Positions 16,514 through 24,710 are shown, counted from the first letter of the stretch. The stretch: 37,185 nt of DNA from Flavobacteriales bacterium (GCA_020853105.1 JADYZM010000015.1:1-37185); one strand, 5' to 3'. Notes: generated by a model not told the origin, from the sequence alone. Numbers and translations are program-made.

Positions 16514-17977
16514 CTATTTTTTGTTTTTTAACTCCTCAATGGCTTTCTCCAAAGCAGCAATTCTACTATTTTGCGTTTCTATAATAATTTGTTGCTCTTT
16601 AATGGCTTGCACAGCAATTGGTATCATTAAAGTATAATTAACAACTTTAAACAAATCAACTTTTCTTTCCATAGTTGATTCGGTATCCTTCATCTTATTA
16701 GAATTTAAAACCAAATTTTTATCTTTTACCATTTCCGGAATAACTTTTTCTAATTCCTGAGCAATGAATCCATAAGACAATCTGTTTTCATCAAATCCGA
16801 TTTCAGGATATTTGTCCGTATCCATATAATAAGAAACAGGCTCTACTTTTTCAATCAATTTCAATGCCCCTGTAATAGGTTTTATGTCTCTTTTTAATCT
16901 TCTATCTGATCCAATATATACACCGGCACAACCTACATCAGCATTAAAATATCCTGCCCAACCTAAGTATCCACCAGAAAAAGAAAGAGATCCTTCAACT
17001 GCATTACCACTTTCATTATTTGCAGCACCCAAAACACCAATTCCACCGGCACCTGTGATTGTTGCATTTAAACTTAATCCCATTACAGAAGCCGCCGCTA
17101 AAAGTGACAAATTATAGTTTGTTGAACCAAGAAGTACTCGACTTCCATTAGCAGCATTACTATGTTCAATTTTTTTCAAAGCACCATTTGCAGTTGAATT
17201 CATCCAATTTGTTACCCAACTAGCTCTTCCGTCAGATACAAAATGTAGCATGTTAGCAGGGGCAGCTGTGTTTATCCCAATATTATTGGCACTTGCATCT
17301 ACAAAAAACATATTTGCCAAAGCATCGCTTTCTACCCTAAAATCATAATTATTAGAAACATCGTTAAAAACAGCCTCAGTTGTAGTAAATCGGAGTCTTT
17401 CAGCACCTGCATTAGATAAACCCAATATATCTGCACCAATTCTATACATACCCATATTTGTGTTATTTGAAAAAGAATAAAACGGCAAAGCAGCAGTTCC
17501 ATCTGCCATTGCATGTACTTGATTACCATTTGCCACACGAAACCTTAGTGTGCTATTGGTTCTAAAGTCCAAAGCCTGAGCGTTGGTTGTGCCTAAAAAA
17601 TTTGTCCCTGCGGTTGTGTTTGCATTTCCGAGAATTTTCCAATCATCGCCTCCGGTAGAAAATCGAACCCAAGCAGCACCATTCCAATAGTAATAACCGG
17701 GAGTAACATTGTTTGGAGAAACACCTGCAGTTGCCGTATTGTAAACTAGCAGAGATGTAGCCGGTGCAGCAACAGGTCCTGCAGCATTTGTTGCGGTTAA
17801 AGCAACCCTTGGAACTAACACTCCTTTATTTGTGAAATCCACATCTAAACCTGCACTTGCAGCAGGAGTGGCTCCGGTTCCATTAATTCCCACATTTTGA
17901 GAAAAAGCTCCGTTAGAAATGCTTACCATTAAGGTAAAAAAGGACGCTTTAAAAAAAAGTAAATAACTACGTTTCAT
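16514..17977 (-). CDS. Exported tail-fibre-like protein with S74 intramolecular chaperone domain
   Basis: A 487-residue protein with a signal peptide ending near GAFSQ. The next block (NVGINGTGATPAASAGLDVD, GVLVPRVALT, GYYYWNGAAWVRF) is a repeat found at the start of many Bacteroidota surface fibres. A beta-rich middle follows. The C-terminus from about residue 357 is an S74 intramolecular chaperone: GSDRRLKRDIKPI holds Ser357 and Lys362, the five-residue spacing of the self-cleavage dyad known from phage endosialidases. YGFIAQELEKVIPEMV and a terminal coiled coil (QNSRIAALEKAIEELKNKK) complete it. In phages this domain trimerises the fibre and is cut off. No T9SS sorting domain is seen. Paralogous to 21226-23082. 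First gene of a pair with the T9SS type A protein. Confidence 0.9.
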   Translation of the reverse strand: MKRSYLLFFKASFFTLMVSISNGAFSQNVGINGTGATPAASAGLDVDFTNKGVLVPRVALTATNAAGPVAAPATSLLVYNTATAGVSPNNVTPGYYYWNGAAWVRFSTGGDDWKILGNANTTAGTNFLGTTNAQALDFRTNSTLRFRVANGNQVHAMADGTAALPFYSFSNNTNMGMYRIGADILGLSNAGAERLRFTTTEAVFNDVSNNYDFRVESDALANMFFVDASANNIGINTAAPANMLHFVSDGRASWVTNWMNSTANGALKKIEHSNAANGSRVLLGSTNYNLSLLAAASVMGLSLNATITGAGGIGVLGAANNESGNAVEGSLSFSGGYLGWAGYFNADVGCAGVYIGSDRRLKRDIKPITGALKLIEKVEPVSYYMDTDKYPEIGFDENRLSYGFIAQELEKVIPEMVKDKNLVLNSNKMKDTESTMERKVDLFKVVNYTLMIPIAVQAIKEQQIIIETQNSRIAALEKAIEELKNKK

Positions 17978-18092
17978 TTCAAATAATTAAAAAAGTTAAT
18001 AAATTGAACGGTTCAACAAGATGTTGTAGGGTTTTCGTTCAGTTTTCAATGTAAAATCCAATTTACAAGATGCTAATTTAGCATTTATTTTT

Positions 18093-18138
18093 AAAAAAAA
18101 AAAATAAACAATAAAAGTATTAAAATTTTAACTTTTAT
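18093..18138 (-). terminator. Candidate terminator of the CUB-protein gene
   Basis: Downstream of the stop at 18167 an imperfect A/T inverted repeat (18138-18111, with the perfect centre TTAAAATTTTAA) is followed after 6 bp by twelve T on the minus strand (18104-18093). Stem plus T-run is terminator-like, although the stem has little G+C. Confidence 0.4.
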
Positions 18139-18166
18139 CATCAAGTGATTCCTAATTGCTTTATTC

Positions 18167-19564
18167 TTATTTTCCTACTTTTTTCTCGAAAGAGCCGTTG
18201 CTGTATTGAACTATACGAAGTCCTTTGAAATCTGAGTCAACTTCTTGTCCAAACATGTTTATTGTCCGAATGACATAAATCGGTTCGGTTTTGTTAATTA
18301 AGGAGATTGTTTTAATTTCTGATTTTTGATCGAGAAAAGTTTTAGACAATCGGTAATAATTGGTTATATTGGGTGTGAAATTTTTATCTTCCACAACATA
18401 AGTTAAGCTAAAAGATTCGGATTGATTTCCATATTCTGTTGCTATCGTTTCCCAATGATTCATATCGATACTCCTTTCTAACGTGTAAAAATCAACAACA
18501 GAAGATGATTCAGGAATCCACGATAGAATATTTACATTTTTATCGGTTTTTCCACTAAAATTAGTTGTTTCCATATTGGTAACAATACAATCCAATGAGG
18601 CTGTTGAACCTGGAAAACTTACATTATACCCAGCACCTCCGGCTGTCCAGTTGTTTACCATTAACATATACGTTTGACCTGCGGTAATGTTTAAAGGAGC
18701 CACCCAACTGTTTCCGCTTACATCTTCTGAGTTATCAACAGCCGGGTTCGCCATGCCGGTTGAACCGGTTCCTGCAGCATAGGAACATCGAATTGGGACA
18801 CCCAAAGCTGCACAAGTTGCTCCGGGACCATATAATGCAAAATCCAAATCGTCACCTGGTACATTGGGTGCTATTGTTAAATTCAATGTTCCTGTGGTTT
18901 GAGCAGTAAAGTAGTACCAATTGGAATAAGTTTCTCCTGTTACACATCCCGAACAACCGTCGGCAGCATTAGAGCCTGGACCGGGAGAACTTCCTGCAAA
19001 ATTACCTGTACCACATATTCCTGTTGGTGCATCACAACCTGAATTGCCATCGGGCTGACGAGCTCCACACGCAACACACGAAATGGTTGCTGCCCAACCC
19101 GATCTAACTGTACTGTTGTTAGAAGTAAACCTCAGTGTTAAACATCCTGAAGAGTTATTGGCTGTATAGGTAAAAGGAACAGCAGGAGTACCGTAAATAT
19201 ATCCATTAACGTCAGCAGGTGCTGTTGTAAACAGGGTGCTGTTTTGTGCAGGGCCATTTCCAACTGATAAATAATCTCTATAAAAAACTCCAGGAGGTTG
19301 GGTATCAAAAGCGGTAAAAGTCATTCTCAAACATGTGTTTGGAGAATTTGGACAAAAAACCTGATATATGCTATTTATGTTGTTGCTATAGTTTCCACCG
19401 GCACCACCATTATCGTAATATGTTCCTGAACAAGTAGAAATGGGGCAACCGCCACTGTATGTATTTTGAACACCTGTGGTTGGATGCAAATAGGTTTGAG
19501 CTTTTGTTGTTAATAAATTAAAGCAAATGGGTAGAACCAGTAAATATTTGAAACGTGTATTCAT
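18167..19564 (-). CDS. Secreted CUB-domain protein with possible T9SS-type C-terminus
   Basis: A 465-residue exported protein with a signal peptide ending near TTKAQ. Residues about 25-165 look like a CUB domain: YSGGCPISTCSGTYYDNGG, then LRMTFTAFDTQ, DYLSVGNG and SGCLTLRFTSNNSTVRSGW, ending ATISC. Residues about 170-320 form a cysteine-rich, PPC-like domain (YSNWYYFTAQTTGTLNLTI, DLDFALYGPGATC, AGQTYMLMVNN). A fibronectin-like segment follows (VDFYTLERSIDMNHWETIA). The protein ends RTINMFGQEVDSDFKGLRIV then QYSNGSFEKKVGK, a compact tail of a kind I know from Bacteroidota secreted proteins but unlike the common KLFRR ending. Its ATG follows the stop of the upstream small exported protein by 2 bp. 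Binding of proteins or glycans on the surface is a guess. Confidence 0.85.
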   Translation of the reverse strand: MNTRFKYLLVLPICFNLLTTKAQTYLHPTTGVQNTYSGGCPISTCSGTYYDNGGAGGNYSNNINSIYQVFCPNSPNTCLRMTFTAFDTQPPGVFYRDYLSVGNGPAQNSTLFTTAPADVNGYIYGTPAVPFTYTANNSSGCLTLRFTSNNSTVRSGWAATISCVACGARQPDGNSGCDAPTGICGTGNFAGSSPGPGSNAADGCSGCVTGETYSNWYYFTAQTTGTLNLTIAPNVPGDDLDFALYGPGATCAALGVPIRCSYAAGTGSTGMANPAVDNSEDVSGNSWVAPLNITAGQTYMLMVNNWTAGGAGYNVSFPGSTASLDCIVTNMETTNFSGKTDKNVNILSWIPESSSVVDFYTLERSIDMNHWETIATEYGNQSESFSLTYVVEDKNFTPNITNYYRLSKTFLDQKSEIKTISLINKTEPIYVIRTINMFGQEVDSDFKGLRIVQYSNGSFEKKVGK

Positions 19565-19566
19565 GA

Positions 19567-20028
19567 TTATTCGGTTGTATATTTTTTAACAATTTCAGGT
19601 TTTCCGTTAGGATACATGATTTGGTCATGTTTTTCTAAAACAGTTTGTTCAGAATCTAAAATGAGAGTAAGTCCGCTTGCTGTATCAAAAACTTCTTTAG
19701 ATTCAATACTATCTCGTATTGAATTAAAACTAGTCATGTTAATCTTCATTTCTTGTGAATAATTATACCCCTGACCAGCTTTTATTTGAAACGATTTGGA
19801 ATAGAAATAATCCAAATACAATAACCTTTTGGGGTTATTTACTTTTAAATTCTCAATCCAATCGGGTGAGAATCGGTCGTTGGTCATTAAACGGTATTTG
19901 GTTAACGGAGAAATAGTTAACTCGGGGGTGGTCTCAATTATAGTTTCATCAGTCTTTTGAGTATTTTGAGCTCCCAAAGAAACCGTTAACAAAAATAAAC
20001 CGAAAAATAAAATGTAATTTTTAAACAT
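19567..20028 (-). CDS. Small exported protein paired with CUB-domain protein
   Basis: A 153-residue protein with a signal peptide (MFKNYILFFGLFLLTVSLGAQ). The mature part, about 132 residues, has no domain I recognise. It contains YRLMTNDRFSPDWIENLKVN, LLYLDYFYSKSFQIKAGQGY and a C-terminal KPEIVKKYTTE. Its stop is 2 bp from the ATG of the CUB-domain gene, so the two are translationally coupled and may act together, for instance as a partner needed for export or anchoring; this is inference from position only. A 217-bp AT-rich gap lies upstream and holds an 8-bp hairpin in the leader (20063-20083). Confidence 0.75.
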   Translation of the reverse strand: MFKNYILFFGLFLLTVSLGAQNTQKTDETIIETTPELTISPLTKYRLMTNDRFSPDWIENLKVNNPKRLLYLDYFYSKSFQIKAGQGYNYSQEMKINMTSFNSIRDSIESKEVFDTASGLTLILDSEQTVLEKHDQIMYPNGKPEIVKKYTTE

Positions 20029-20062
20029 AGTATTACAATTAGGTTAATTATAAATTATTAGG

Positions 20063-20083
20063 AATACAGCAAAACGCTGTATT
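20063..20083. repeat. 8-bp hairpin in the leader of the small exported protein
   Basis: AATACAGC (20063-20070), a 5-bp loop and GCTGTATT (20076-20083) lie 35 bp upstream of the ATG at 20028. On the minus strand no T-run follows, so it is not a terminator for the gene upstream. It would fold in the mRNA leader. The rest of the 20029-20245 gap is A/T-rich with no gene. Confidence 0.4.
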
Positions 20084-20245
20084 TTATTTACTTAATTAAA
20101 AAAATATACCTGTAAAATACTCTACTAAAGTACCTATTTTTTTTAATATTAACGTTATTTGTTATAAAATGTTTACATTTTTAACATTTTGGTCGTTAAA
20201 TAAGATAGTTTAAGCGATGAATCTGGAAGTAAAAATTAAAAAAAA

Positions 20246-20581
20246 CTATCTGGTGTTTGTTTGTTTTTGAACTAAAATAGCAAGAACTTGATAATACAAT
20301 TCATCAATTTCTTTTGGAGATTTAGAATAAAACAGAAGAGAAGAGTCAACAGCCTCTTTTGTGGTGTTGTGAGAAAGATATATGTTATCGGACAATGAAA
20401 TCAAATCGATTGGAGAATTGGTTTGGTTGAGTTTATAAGCAGCTTGAGCCAGTTCGATATCGGCTAATATTTTTGCCAGTTCAGATTTTTCGAGAATTTG
20501 TTCAGGCTTTTTTACAGCATCGGAACACGAAAAAAAAAGCCATATACTTACCAAGTATATAAAGCGTGAATCCATAATCAA
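20246..20581 (-). CDS. DUF4296 lipoprotein
   Basis: A 111-residue lipoprotein. The signal ends in WLFFSC (Cys near residue 19). The conserved DUF4296 core follows: KKPEQILEKSELAKILADI then ELAQAAYKLN, and later LLFYSKSPKEIDELYYQVL. DUF4296 is a Bacteroidota family of unknown function. A second ATG two codons in (MDSRFIYLV) is an equally good start. It lies 9 bp after the stop of the upstream lipoprotein gene, forming a two-gene unit with the promoter at 21154-21161. Most likely periplasmic side, membrane-anchored. Confidence 0.82.
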   Translation of the reverse strand: MIMDSRFIYLVSIWLFFSCSDAVKKPEQILEKSELAKILADIELAQAAYKLNQTNSPIDLISLSDNIYLSHNTTKEAVDSSLLFYSKSPKEIDELYYQVLAILVQKQTNTR

Positions 20582-20590
20582 TAAAAAAAA

Positions 20591-21133
20591 TTATGCTTGA
20601 ACTTTAGCTGTCGGTTTTATTTCTCTTAATGTTTTAGCAGCAGTAAGCATATTTTCAATCATTGCAGAGCCATAGCTACCGTCAATAAGATCTCTAACTT
20701 CATATATATTGCTGCCAACGACAGCTTTATAAAAAAAATGATGTTGAGTTTTTATGCCGGAATCCGGAATGTCTTGTTTATATATTAGGGAATTTGTATC
20801 CTCTTTTACGATTTCTGAGCTAAACACCAAATCTTCTTTTAAATCCATTTTTAACAATTCAATATCACCTTCACCAAACATAATTTCAATCCCAAACGAT
20901 TGCCCAACGGTTATTTCAAGAGCACCTCTTTCAGTGAGTGTAATATTTGGTTCGCCATTTTCTTCGGCATTTGGAATCATAATTCCCATTTGGAATCCAT
21001 ATTGATTCAAATCGAGTTCTTCATACCCCTTAAGTTCGACAGGCTTAGACACAATTTCCTCATTTGAAGAACCGCCACAAGCAGTAATAATAGAAATGGT
21101 AAATACTATTAAAAGATTTTTAAATATGCTCAT
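20591..21133 (-). CDS. Lipoprotein of unknown function
   Basis: A 180-residue lipoprotein with a short signal and the lipobox IITACGG (Cys at residue 19). The mature protein is acidic, with several glutamate-rich stretches (NAEENGEPNITLTERGALE, FGEGDIELLKMDLKEDL). The end is IENMLTAAKTLREIKPTAKV. I do not recognise a named domain; similar lipoproteins occur across Flavobacteriales. It is the first gene of a pair with the DUF4296 lipoprotein, under a perfect -7 element 20 bp upstream of its ATG. Confidence 0.8.
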   Translation of the reverse strand: MSIFKNLLIVFTISIITACGGSSNEEIVSKPVELKGYEELDLNQYGFQMGIMIPNAEENGEPNITLTERGALEITVGQSFGIEIMFGEGDIELLKMDLKEDLVFSSEIVKEDTNSLIYKQDIPDSGIKTQHHFFYKAVVGSNIYEVRDLIDGSYGSAMIENMLTAAKTLREIKPTAKVQA

Positions 21134-21153
21134 TGTTTCAAATTTTATTCTGA

Positions 21154-21161
21154 CAAATATA
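21154..21161 (-). promoter_or_regulatory. -7 promoter element of the lipoprotein pair
   Basis: TATATTTG on the minus strand matches TAnnTTTG exactly and ends 20 bp before the ATG at 21133. No TTG is seen at the normal -33 position. Confidence 0.5.
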
Positions 21162-21225
21162 AAGTAAAATCCAAAATTCTGTAAAATATTTTATTTCATT
21201 ATAATTTGTTCCACAAGTGAAGAAA

Positions 21226-23082
21226 TTATTTTTCAGAAATAATTTTTTGCATACTGTTAATTTTTTCTTGCATTTGATTGATTATATCTTGTTGTTCTTG
21301 AATGGCTTTTGTTAAAATAACAACCATTTTACCATATTCTACTGCCCAAAGTTCTTTAGTTTCGTCGGCTGGTTTTTTTACTATTTCTGGAAAAATTTCA
21401 TTCAATTCCTGAGCTTTAAATCCAAAATCCGATTTAACAGGTTCTATTTCGTTAAAAATAAGATTTCCTGAATCATCGTATTCACAATTCAATCGGTTAT
21501 AATAGTAGGTATTCACTTTCATCAACTTGTTTAATGCGGGTGAATATGGGGTAAAATCTTTTTTTACCCGCATATCACTAATAACATTGAATCCATAAGC
21601 ATAGAATTGTCCATCTCCGTATAAGTATGCCAAAAGAGCTTCATTTCCGGCAGTATTATAGTTTCTATAAAAGAAGCCTCTGTGTATTGCCCCATTTGCA
21701 GCAGCCTGGTTGTGAGAAGTAGTGTTCCAAAAATCGACTCCGCTATGCCCTCCAAGTCGGTTCATTCCAATAGCCAAAGCCCCAACACCACCCAAGAAAT
21801 TATGCCCCGGGCGACCGTTGTTTCCTATCCCTGCGGGGTCGCAATTGAAGTTACCAAAATAGGCAAAACCCTGAGTAGCAGAAATTTTGATGTATGGGTT
21901 GTCTGTTGCAAAAGTTGGATTGGTTGTTGGTATTGATGGGTTTGTAATTCTGATGTTTCCTTCATTGGTAATTCGCATTCTTTCCTGAAGTACCGAAGAT
22001 CCATCGGGAGTGGTGGAAAAAATAATTCTTCCGGGCATATCATTGGCTGAAGAACCGCCATCTACTTCGAATGCAATTTGTGCTGAATTAATAAAGCTTG
22101 CACCATCAAATCCAGAGCCAATTAGTCTGCCTAAAACTCCGCCACTACCTATAATAGTTGGGGCTGCAAATGAACCTTGCGTTCTTCCAAAGAAAACTTC
22201 ATTAACATTTCCATAATTGATAAATACAGAAGTTGGGTTATTAGTGGTTTGAGCCACATGAAGTTGACCATAAGGAGATGGAGTGCCAATACCAACTCTT
22301 CCGTTAGCCATAATCCTCATTTTTTCGGTAAATGAGTTGTTGTTGTTTGTAGAAAAATACAAATCTGCTGCAACATTGGTTGCCGAATTTTGAGTTAAAA
22401 TACTTTCAATAGATGCTGATCTTCTCTCGTTTGTAGCAGTAGTTGCCGCAAAATTAATTACTCCGGTTTTATTGCCTGATGTTGTTGTTGCTGAACTCAA
22501 ATTCAGAATAGCAAAATCATTTGCTGTAGTTCCCCAATCGTGTAAATGAAAAAGAGAGGGGGTGCTTCCGGCATTCATATTAACAGTAAAAGCAGTACCA
22601 ATACCTATTCTGACTTGAGTGTTGTTATCCGATTTTATACGGAATCTTTCGTAACCATTGGTTGCAATGGCAAAATCAATTGCATCTTTAGTTCCAATAA
22701 AATTGTTATTAATTGCGGTACCTATACCAGAGGCTGGAGCTGTGGTTAATGAATTTCCGTTTGTTTTCCAATAATCGCCATCAAGAGCCAATCGCACCCA
22801 GATTGTTCCGTTCCAATAGTAGTATCCTGGATTTACATCGTTAATTGTTGCTGTGTTAAAAATCAACAAGGAGGTTGTTACTGATGCACCAATTGGCGAA
22901 TTAGATGTGGTTTGAGTTAGTGCAACTCTGGGAATAAGAATGCCTTTGTTTGCAGCATCTACGTCAAGCATAGCTGAAGCGTTAGGCACTGCACCCGTAC
23001 CATTGATTCCCACATTTTGAGAGAAAAGTATGCTTGATTGAAACACAAGAAAAATAACGGCTGATAAAAATTTCATTTTCAT
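21226..23082 (-). CDS. Exported tail-fibre-like protein with S74 intramolecular chaperone domain (paralogue)
   Basis: A 618-residue protein with a signal peptide ending near SILFSQ, then the same opening block as its paralogue at 16514-17977 (NVGINGTGAVPNASAMLDVD, GILIPRVALTQ, GYYYWNGTIWVRL). The long middle contains repeats of the type MRIMANGRVGIGTPSPYGQL and MRITNEGNIRITNP, common in phage-like fibres. The S74 chaperone starts near residue 502: ISDMRVKKDFTPYSPAL holds Ser502 and Lys507 at the self-cleavage spacing. FGFKAQELNEIFPEIV and a terminal coiled coil (EQQDIINQMQEKINSMQKII) follow. No T9SS domain is seen. The upstream element TATATTTGATTAAA is shared with the surface protein gene at 1-1318. 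Confidence 0.9.
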   Translation of the reverse strand: MKMKFLSAVIFLVFQSSILFSQNVGINGTGAVPNASAMLDVDAANKGILIPRVALTQTTSNSPIGASVTTSLLIFNTATINDVNPGYYYWNGTIWVRLALDGDYWKTNGNSLTTAPASGIGTAINNNFIGTKDAIDFAIATNGYERFRIKSDNNTQVRIGIGTAFTVNMNAGSTPSLFHLHDWGTTANDFAILNLSSATTTSGNKTGVINFAATTATNERRSASIESILTQNSATNVAADLYFSTNNNNSFTEKMRIMANGRVGIGTPSPYGQLHVAQTTNNPTSVFINYGNVNEVFFGRTQGSFAAPTIIGSGGVLGRLIGSGFDGASFINSAQIAFEVDGGSSANDMPGRIIFSTTPDGSSVLQERMRITNEGNIRITNPSIPTTNPTFATDNPYIKISATQGFAYFGNFNCDPAGIGNNGRPGHNFLGGVGALAIGMNRLGGHSGVDFWNTTSHNQAAANGAIHRGFFYRNYNTAGNEALLAYLYGDGQFYAYGFNVISDMRVKKDFTPYSPALNKLMKVNTYYYNRLNCEYDDSGNLIFNEIEPVKSDFGFKAQELNEIFPEIVKKPADETKELWAVEYGKMVVILTKAIQEQQDIINQMQEKINSMQKIISEK

Positions 23083-23100
23083 AATTCTCTATAATTTAAT

Positions 23101-23108
23101 CAAATATA
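23101..23108 (-). promoter_or_regulatory. -7 promoter element of the S74 protein gene
   Basis: TATATTTG on the minus strand, perfect to consensus, ends 18 bp before the ATG at 23082. It is followed by ATTAAA, making a 14-base identity with the promoter region at 1342-1355. Confidence 0.5.
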
Positions 23109-23173
23109 TAAAAATTAACACAAAGAAAGTATAGCTAATCTATAATAAAACAAATATAATATGGTTTAAAACC

Positions 23174-23203
23174 AAAAGAGCACTGAAAATTCAGTGCTCT
23201 TTT
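23174..23203 (-). terminator. Intrinsic terminator downstream of tonB
   Basis: A near-perfect hairpin with a 14-bp stem (AAAAGAGCACTGAA pairing with TTCAGTGCTCTTTT) lies 25 bp after the tonB stop codon. The A-run on one arm and T-run on the other make it work in either direction. It separates the sprA-tonB side from the S74 gene. Confidence 0.85.
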
Positions 23204-23228
23204 GAAATTTATGAAAACAAAAACTATA

Positions 23229-23903
23229 TTAACGTAATGTAAATTTAATAGGTAAATTATAAGATACAGATACTGCTTTTCCTCTTTGTTTTCCAGGCGT
23301 CCAAGCAGGCATAGCTTTAACAACTCGAATAGCTTCATCATCAAGTAATTTATTAACACCACGAAGAACTTTCACATCTTTAATTTTACCATTACTTCCA
23401 ACTACAAAATTTACGAATACTGTTCCTTGAATACCATTTTCTTTAGCAATTTGTGGGTATTTCATTTCGCTTTGTAGGTATTTGAATAAAGCTTCTTGAC
23501 CACCACCCGGAAATTCAGGCATACTTTCTACAATGGTAAATATTTCTTCTTCAACAACTTCTTCTTTTACAGTAAACTCCTCAACAACTGTTTTAGCATC
23601 TGCTTCGGTGTCAATCATTTCTACTTCCGCAACTTCAACTTTGTTGTCAACAACTTGAATGATTTCAGGAGCAGCAGCAGGTGGTGGAGGTGCTGGTGGT
23701 GGGGGTGTGTTTTGTGTGGTAATTGGTACGATTTCCTCTTCTACCTGTTCAACAACCAGTTGACCAAGTTCACTAGCAGTTACCTCATAAAATTTCATAT
23801 TTATGATTAGGTAAGTGATGAAAAGAGTAATAAAAAGACCGGCTAACATAAATGAGCCTCTGTGTCTTTCTAAATCTGCACTGGGATTCTTCTTTAGATC
23901 CAT
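23229..23903 (-). CDS. tonB: Energy transducer TonB
   Basis: A 224-residue inner-membrane protein that links the proton motive force, via ExbB/ExbD, to TonB-dependent outer-membrane receptors. A cytoplasmic start (MDLKKNPSADLERHRGSF) precedes one TM helix (about 19-36). The periplasmic linker has a proline-rich part (TPPPPAPPPPAAAPEI) and acidic valine/glutamate repeats. The C-terminal TonB domain is clear: PEFPGGGQEALFKYLQSEM, YPQIAKENGIQGTVFVNFVV, and AMPAWTPGKQRGKAVSVSYN ending LPIKFTLR. The organisation is standard for Bacteroidota TonB. No exbB or exbD is adjacent. Its ATG is 58 bp after the vanZ-like gene. Confidence 0.93.
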   Translation of the reverse strand: MDLKKNPSADLERHRGSFMLAGLFITLFITYLIINMKFYEVTASELGQLVVEQVEEEIVPITTQNTPPPPAPPPPAAAPEIIQVVDNKVEVAEVEMIDTEADAKTVVEEFTVKEEVVEEEIFTIVESMPEFPGGGQEALFKYLQSEMKYPQIAKENGIQGTVFVNFVVGSNGKIKDVKVLRGVNKLLDDEAIRVVKAMPAWTPGKQRGKAVSVSYNLPIKFTLR

Positions 23904-23961
23904 GACTTTAAATTTTACAGGGTTAAAATTAGTATTTTTTTATTAGCAGAATTTTTTTTGT

Positions 23962-24342
23962 TTATCTTTTTAGCCTTAACTTTTTATTAATTGTGGAGAA
24001 AAACAAAACTCCAAAAATAGAACCAATTGTATTGGCAAAAAAGTCTAAACAACTTCCGCTTCTATTGATAAAGATGTAATGTTGGCAGATTTCCATAAAA
24101 CCCCCATAAAAAACTCCAAAAAAAATGACTAACACACTATATTTCAAGTTATTAGTTTTTATCCAGTTTGAAGCAAGTACAGTTATTGAAAAAACAAAAT
24201 AAACTCCAACATGTACTAGTTTATCAAAATTAATAACGGGTAATTGAGGTATTTTATTACCCGGTAACCCACTAAGAATAGTTATAATTAATAACCAAAC
24301 AATTGGAGTTGACTTGTGTAATAAAATATTTTTTACCCTAAT
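23962..24342 (-). CDS. VanZ family membrane protein with non-standard start codon
   Basis: An open frame of about 126 codons encodes a VanZ-like protein: [18 protein letters not shown], then [37 protein letters not shown] and [17 protein letters not shown]. These match the family's four-helix pattern with the KLVH and D-x-x-AN-x-x-G motifs. The normal start should lie near codon RVKNILLHK, but the frame has no ATG, GTG or TTG there. It opens after a TAA inside gcvH, and the only candidates near the domain start are ATT codons (24345, 24342, 24327). The first TTG, at 24147, would remove half the domain. I place the start at ATT 24342, overlapping the gcvH stop region, with low certainty. Function of bacterial VanZ proteins outside vancomycin clusters is mostly unknown. 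Confidence 0.7.
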   Translation of the reverse strand: MRVKNILLHKSTPIVWLLIITILSGLPGNKIPQLPVINFDKLVHVGVYFVFSITVLASNWIKTNNLKYSVLVIFFGVFYGGFMEICQHYIFINRSGSCLDFFANTIGSIFGVLFFSTINKKLRLKR

Positions 24343-24710
24343 AATGCTTTGTATTGGTCTGCATTTAACAACTTATCAAGTTCTGCTGGATTTGACATTT
24401 TCACTTTAATCATCCAACCGTTTCCATAAGGATCGTTATTTACGTAATCCGGATTGGATTCTAGCGATTTGTTAAACTCAATAATCTCACCGGAAACAGG
24501 CATAAATAAGTCGGATACAGTTTTAACAGCCTCAACCGTACCAAATGTAGCTTCATGATTAAGTGTATCGCCTTCTGTTTCAACTTCAACATAAACAATA
24601 TCACCCAATTCACCTTGAGCAAAATCAGTAATACCGATAATGGCAACATCTCCTTCTACTCTAACCCATTCGTGGTCTTTTGAGTATTTTAATTCTGATG
24701 GAATATTCAT
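24333..24710 (-). CDS. gcvH: Glycine cleavage system H protein
   Basis: A 125-residue lipoyl carrier that shuttles the aminomethyl group of glycine between the P, T and L proteins. The lipoylated lysine is K63 in [20 protein letters not shown]. The flanking hammerhead fold motifs are [19 protein letters not shown] before it and [17 protein letters not shown] after it. The length is normal. No other gcv gene is nearby, as is common in Flavobacteriales. It has its own promoter (TTG-N20-TACCTTCG at 24745-24775) and is followed by the overlapping vanZ-like frame. Confidence 0.97.
   Translation of the reverse strand: MNIPSELKYSKDHEWVRVEGDVAIIGITDFAQGELGDIVYVEVETEGDTLNHEATFGTVEAVKTVSDLFMPVSGEIIEFNKSLESNPDYVNNDPYGNGWMIKVKMSNPAELDKLLNADQYKALLG

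Noticed and set aside
20063..20083. Hairpin considered as terminator of the DUF4296 gene
   Set aside because: It lies about 160 bp beyond that stop and has no T-run on the minus strand; the T-rich side faces the plus strand, where no gene ends.
16514..23082. Prophage or phage remnant suggested by tail-fibre-like genes
   Set aside because: No capsid, terminase, portal, lysis or integrase genes are nearby, both proteins carry signal peptides, and S74 domains are common in non-phage Bacteroidota surface proteins.
24147..24335. Reading the VanZ-like gene as a 61-aa protein from TTG at 24147, or as a GcvH-VanZ frameshift fusion
   Set aside because: The short form loses half of a continuous VanZ domain. 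For the fusion, no convincing slippery heptamer is seen at the gcvH end and GcvH is complete at its normal length.
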